Positions 5,675-8,266 of a DNA stretch of 8,266 nucleotides are shown here, in pieces. The DNA comes from Planctomycetota bacterium (GTDB lineage Bacteria; Planctomycetota; SKW154). Location of the stretch: the NCBI GenBank assembly GCA_026418755.1, contig JAOAAR010000069.1:1-8266 (forward strand), read 5' to 3'. The position numbers and the translations under genes are program-made. Each line of letters begins with the position of its first letter. Position 1 is the stretch's first letter. Under the pieces are notes generated by a model that worked only from the letters and a program-made list of their open reading frames with translations, did not search any database and had not been told where the DNA came from.

Positions 5675-6739
5675 ATGGTTAGGAGTCTGTGGCTTGTGAT
5701 TTGCACCTTAATTCTGTGGGGTGGCTGTTCGAAAGAAGGGGAGCAAAGACCTTCCCCCGTTTTGCCTGAAGGTGCTTTTAGACCTGTTCCGGCGGAGGAA
5801 AAGCCTGTGACTTCACCTCCCGAGCCACAACCACCGCCGGAAGCTGTGAAACAGCCGACAGAGCCCGAGCCACACCAACCCTCTCCTCCTGCTCGAAACC
5901 CCGAGAGAGAGCCTCCGCAGAAAGAGGCAAAAAAAGCACTCAATGAAGCACTCGCTGAACCAGATATTCAGAAGCGAACGATACTTCTCAAGAAAGTGGT
6001 TGAGACATATCCCGACCACGAAGAGTTTTACGATGCTTCCGAAGCGCTCTCGGAAGCATACGCTACTTCAGGTGAATTGTTCGACGCTGCAAAAACTCTC
6101 TCTGCCGCTTACCTGAAATCCGACAACGAGGAGAAACGCAAGAAATGGGCTTTGAAAATGGATGAGTGGAACAAAAAAATCTTCTTCTCCTTCACTGAAA
6201 CGCCCATCAGTCAGGTTTATGTGGTTCAAGCAGGAGATGTCCTCACCAAAATAGGCGCAGACTTTAATGTGCCTTATAGGTTTATTATGCGCATCAACAA
6301 CATAAAAGACGAACGGAAACTGAACATTGGCGACCGTCTAAAAATTCCTGCCCCAAAAGGCAAAAAGATGGAGGCGTTCGTTCAGGTTGACAAAAGCGAA
6401 CACTCTCTCTCGGTCTTCATAAATGGGCTCTTTCTCAAACGCTATGCTGTCGGTCTCGGAAAAGATGACCGCACACCTGAGGGTGAGTTCACAATTATGA
6501 GCAAGGTGAATAAACCGTCTTGGAAGGGGAAGCCTTACGGCGACCCTGAAAACATCATTGGTGACTGGTGGCTTGGCTTTGACGAGACGAAGTTCAAAGG
6601 GCTCGGCATCCACGGCACGAATGACCCTACCTCAATCGGTAAGGATGTCTCCGAAGGATGCGTCCGCTTAACCAACGAAGATGTGGATGAACTCGCTAAT
6701 ACCATACCACTTAACTCGAAAGTTATTATCCGTAAGTGA
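5675..6739 (+). CDS. Lipoprotein LysM and L,D-transpeptidase (YkuD) protein
   Basis: A 354-residue envelope enzyme that would cross-link peptidoglycan peptides (3-3 links) or attach proteins to them. The start MVRSLWLVICTLILWGGC is a lipoprotein-type signal peptide with C18 as the lipidated residue; Trp at -3 makes the lipobox slightly unusual. A Pro/Glu-rich linker (about 28-80) and a helical region (about 84-165) follow, the latter with TPR-like character (TYPDHEEFYDASEALSEAYA). One LysM domain spans about 181-225 (VYVVQAGDVLTKIGADFNVP to GDRLKIPAP) and binds glycan. The YkuD domain fills 232-353: TPEGEFTI, PYGDPENIIGDWWLGFD, then GIHGTND with H313 and SEGCVRL with C329 as nucleophile and R331. 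All catalytic parts are intact. It follows the TPR gene, with 35 bases between them. It implies that the organism makes peptidoglycan with meso-diaminopimelate or a similar residue. Confidence 0.94.
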   Translation: MVRSLWLVICTLILWGGCSKEGEQRPSPVLPEGAFRPVPAEEKPVTSPPEPQPPPEAVKQPTEPEPHQPSPPARNPEREPPQKEAKKALNEALAEPDIQKRTILLKKVVETYPDHEEFYDASEALSEAYATSGELFDAAKTLSAAYLKSDNEEKRKKWALKMDEWNKKIFFSFTETPISQVYVVQAGDVLTKIGADFNVPYRFIMRINNIKDERKLNIGDRLKIPAPKGKKMEAFVQVDKSEHSLSVFINGLFLKRYAVGLGKDDRTPEGEFTIMSKVNKPSWKGKPYGDPENIIGDWWLGFDETKFKGLGIHGTNDPTSIGKDVSEGCVRLTNEDVDELANTIPLNSKVIIRK

Positions 6740-6761
6740 AAAAATGAAAATCTTACGATGG

Positions 6762-6779
6762 ATAGAATGATGATTCTAT
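6762..6779. terminator. Weak hairpin between convergent genes
   Basis: ATAGAAT-GATG-ATTCTAT is a perfect 7-bp stem with a four-base loop in the 45-base gap between the convergent transpeptidase and epimerase genes. It is AT-rich and lacks a clear T-run on either strand, so it is at best a weak bidirectional terminator or an RNA 3'-end stabiliser. Confidence 0.3.
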
Positions 6780-6784
6780 GCCTA

Positions 6785-7714
6785 TTATACCAGAACCTCT
6801 TTCTTTATCTGCTCGACGGCTCTGCGCAGTCCTTCCTTGAAAGGAGTCTTTGGCGTCCATTTTAATGCGGAAGATGCTCGGCTCACATCGTGATAAATGC
6901 GTGAAACTTCGCCCTTGCGTGCTGGCTGAAACTTCGGACTACCCTTAAAACCGACGATTTGCGCAATCGACTCGAATACCTCTCTCACCGATGTCTCTTT
7001 TCCGCTCCCAATGTTTAAACAAAGATTCGTCCCCTTATTAAGGGCGGCGATGTTCGCATCTACCACATCTTTTACATAAATGAAGTCTCTTGTCTGTCCC
7101 CCATCGCCGAAGATGACAGGAGTTTCTCCTTTCAGCATAAGGTTTGCGAAAATCGCTACAACGCCCGCCTCTCCATACGGGTCCTGCCTCGGACCATACA
7201 CATTCGAATACCTTAAGACAACATAATTGAGACCGTAGTTGTGCCGATAAAGTTCAACATAATGCTCAACCGTATGTTTTGAGACCCCGTAATGGCTGAT
7301 AGGCTCGATAGGATGTTCTTCTGTGAGTGGCAGAAAGCGAGGCTCGCCGTAAATAGCGCCTCCCGAGGAGGCGTATATAAACCGTTTCACCCCGTATTTC
7401 ACTGAAAGTTCCAGAAGGTTCAGAGAGCCTTCTATGTTCAAACTCATATCGAAAAGCGGCTCGGATAAAGAACGGCGCACATCCACCTGCGCAGAATGAT
7501 GGTTCACCACTTCAGGTCTCTCTTTTATAAACACCTCTTCCAGTGCGTGCCTGTTCAAAATGTCAACCTCGTAAAACCGCGCTTTGGGATGGATGTTTTT
7601 TCGTCTGCCTTTTGAGAGGTTGTCAACGACACAAACGCTGTACCCTGTCTCAATGTATCCGTCAACAACATTAGAGCCAATAAAACCAGCCCCCCCCGTG
7701 ACCAAAATCCTCAT
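6785..7714 (-). CDS. GalE-type NAD-dependent nucleotide-sugar epimerase
   Basis: An extended short-chain dehydrogenase of 309 residues, the usual size for prokaryotic UDP-glucose 4-epimerase relatives, acting in the cytoplasm on UDP-sugars for surface glycans. MRILVTGGAGFIGSN (G7, G10, G13) starts the NAD-binding fold and D31 (VVDNLSKG) binds the adenine ribose. The catalytic set is S117 (ASSGGAIYGEP), Y142 and K146 (YGVSK), spaced as in Escherichia coli GalE. RYSNVYGPRQDPYGEAGVV and DGGQTRDFIYVKDVVDA are the typical substrate-side segments. The ATG at 7714 is chosen because AAGGAG (7720-7725) is five bases upstream; an in-frame TTG further up overlaps that SD. UDP-glucose, UDP-GlcNAc or UDP-glucuronate could be the substrate; sequence alone does not decide. 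A run of eight G bases encodes part of the glycine motif. It is flanked by a convergent transpeptidase and a same-strand methyltransferase. Confidence 0.93.
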   Translation of the reverse strand: MRILVTGGAGFIGSNVVDGYIETGYSVCVVDNLSKGRRKNIHPKARFYEVDILNRHALEEVFIKERPEVVNHHSAQVDVRRSLSEPLFDMSLNIEGSLNLLELSVKYGVKRFIYASSGGAIYGEPRFLPLTEEHPIEPISHYGVSKHTVEHYVELYRHNYGLNYVVLRYSNVYGPRQDPYGEAGVVAIFANLMLKGETPVIFGDGGQTRDFIYVKDVVDANIAALNKGTNLCLNIGSGKETSVREVFESIAQIVGFKGSPKFQPARKGEVSRIYHDVSRASSALKWTPKTPFKEGLRRAVEQIKKEVLV

Positions 7715-7719
7715 TTCCG

Positions 7720-7725
7720 CTCCTT
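7720..7725 (-). promoter_or_regulatory. Shine-Dalgarno site deciding the epimerase start
   Basis: AAGGAG on the minus strand is five bases before the ATG at 7714-7712. The codon there begins exactly at the first Rossmann strand, as in the family. Confidence 0.65.
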
Positions 7726-7745
7726 GCAAAAAGCCTCTTCTTGAT

Positions 7746-7773
7746 ATATTACGGCTTCTGTCAAGGAAATCAA
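7746..7773 (-). promoter_or_regulatory. Weak candidate promoter for the epimerase
   Basis: On the minus strand TTGATT (7773-7768), 16 bases, then TAATAT (7751-7746). Each hexamer matches the consensus at four positions. A perfect TTGACA also lies within the spacer, but it has no -10 at the right distance. The rest of the 157-base gap between the methyltransferase and epimerase genes is AT-rich and shows nothing else definite. Confidence 0.25.
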
Positions 7774-7871
7774 CAAGGATGCGCTTTGACCTTATCTCTA
7801 TCTCACTCTACCATCAACAATATTCCATTTTTCATAGTGTTTGCATTGTATTTGCTATATTTCTGTGGATA

Positions 7872-8266
7872 TTATCCGAAAAGTTTCGGTGCTTTGAACT
7901 CTGCTTGAAACTCTTTAATTCGTTTTTCAGCAAGTTTCACATATTCAGGTTCAATCTCATAGCCAACAAAATGCCTGTTCGCCTTAATAGCAGCAATCGC
8001 CGTCTGCCCACTACCCATAAACGGGTCGAGTATAACTTCACCTTCAAATGTATAGAATTGAATCAACCTATACGGCAACTCCACAGGAAACGGCGCCGGA
8101 TGCCCAACCTTGCTTGCCGGCTCTGCAGCAAATCTCCATACGCTTTTAGTATATTCAAGGAACTGCTCTCTTGTCATTGTAGACTTCCGATGATTAGGAT
8201 TTGTCCTTCTGAATATACTCTTAGAGAAGACAAGAATGTATTCATGAATATCGCGCAAGGTAGGGT
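7872..8266 (-). CDS. C-terminal part of a beta-class DNA methyltransferase (partial)
   Basis: About 130 residues of an S-adenosylmethionine-dependent DNA methylase (N6-adenine or N4-cytosine type) whose 5' part lies outside the window. The frame is open to the edge, and 'LRDIHEYILVFSK' matches the middle of such enzymes, so no start codon here is real. Next come WRFAAEPASKVGHPAPFPVE and LPYRLIQFYTFEGEVILDPF. DPFMGSGQTAIAA is the S-adenosylmethionine-binding motif I. GYEIEPEYVKLAEKRI, the segment that holds the acidic residue of motif II, follows. In the beta class the catalytic DPPY/SPPY motif IV precedes this part and so cannot be seen. The protein ends normally at a TAA. It could be an orphan regulatory methylase or part of a restriction-modification pair; the missing side would decide. 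The recognition sequence cannot be inferred. Confidence 0.93.
   Translation of the reverse strand, partial: PTLRDIHEYILVFSKSIFRRTNPNHRKSTMTREQFLEYTKSVWRFAAEPASKVGHPAPFPVELPYRLIQFYTFEGEVILDPFMGSGQTAIAAIKANRHFVGYEIEPEYVKLAEKRIKEFQAEFKAPKLFG

Noticed and set aside
7864..7872. TGTGGATAT, one base from a DnaA box
   Set aside because: Only one near-match is visible, at the end of the methyltransferase gene, with no cluster of boxes and no dnaA or dnaN nearby.
7872..8258. A complete small protein starting at a TTG near the right edge
   Set aside because: The frame continues to the window edge and the sequence is clearly the interior and C-terminus of a larger DNA methyltransferase.

Overview
The window reads as an ordinary bacterial chromosome segment. 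It has dense protein-coding genes on both strands, clear Shine-Dalgarno (SD) sites, several sigma70-type promoters, and a housekeeping ribosomal protein gene (bL19). I see no tRNA, rRNA, CRISPR array, insertion sequence or phage gene. The protein style suggests a member of the Planctomycetota or a related uncultivated lineage. The hints are a secreted TPR protein opening with an 'NGD..EG' beta-barrel domain and carrying a 'DGKWV' segment, and a lipoprotein LysM-L,D-transpeptidase with 'TPEGEF' and 'YGDPENI' segments. This is inference from remembered family resemblance; no marker here proves it.

Layout. At 1-37 (minus) are the first codons of a gene that leaves the window. At 182-1234 (minus) is an unrecognised single-pass membrane protein with a C-terminal Sm/SH3-like domain. 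It diverges from a CgeB-type glycosyltransferase (1402-2349, plus) that has a strong promoter. From 4611 down to 2360 runs a minus-strand cluster: a HIT-family hydrolase, a 3-hydroxyacyl-CoA dehydrogenase, a small coiled-coil protein of unknown function, and rplS (bL19). A good promoter lies upstream at 4649-4677, and a second candidate lies inside the cluster. Diverging from it is a plus-strand pair: a secreted Sm-like/TPR protein (4809-5639) and a lipoprotein LysM-L,D-transpeptidase (5675-6739). A GalE-type epimerase (7714-6785, minus) follows, and then the C-terminal part of a beta-class DNA methyltransferase that enters from the right edge (8266-7872, minus).

How the genes may work together. 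The transpeptidase pair, the glycosyltransferase and the sugar epimerase all point to envelope and surface-glycan building. The rplS cluster mixes translation, acyl-CoA metabolism and nucleotide hydrolysis without the usual rpsP-rimM-trmD partners. No gap between genes exceeds 300 bases.

Nothing here is clearly a new defence or mobile system. The points most worth a second look are the displaced rplS with its charged tail and unknown coiled-coil neighbour, one Sm-like domain used in two opposite architectures, a T7 tract that would join the TPR and transpeptidase frames after a -1 slip, and nested inverted repeats at 63-122. Several true starts differ from the longest open frame; where the SD decides, I moved the start.
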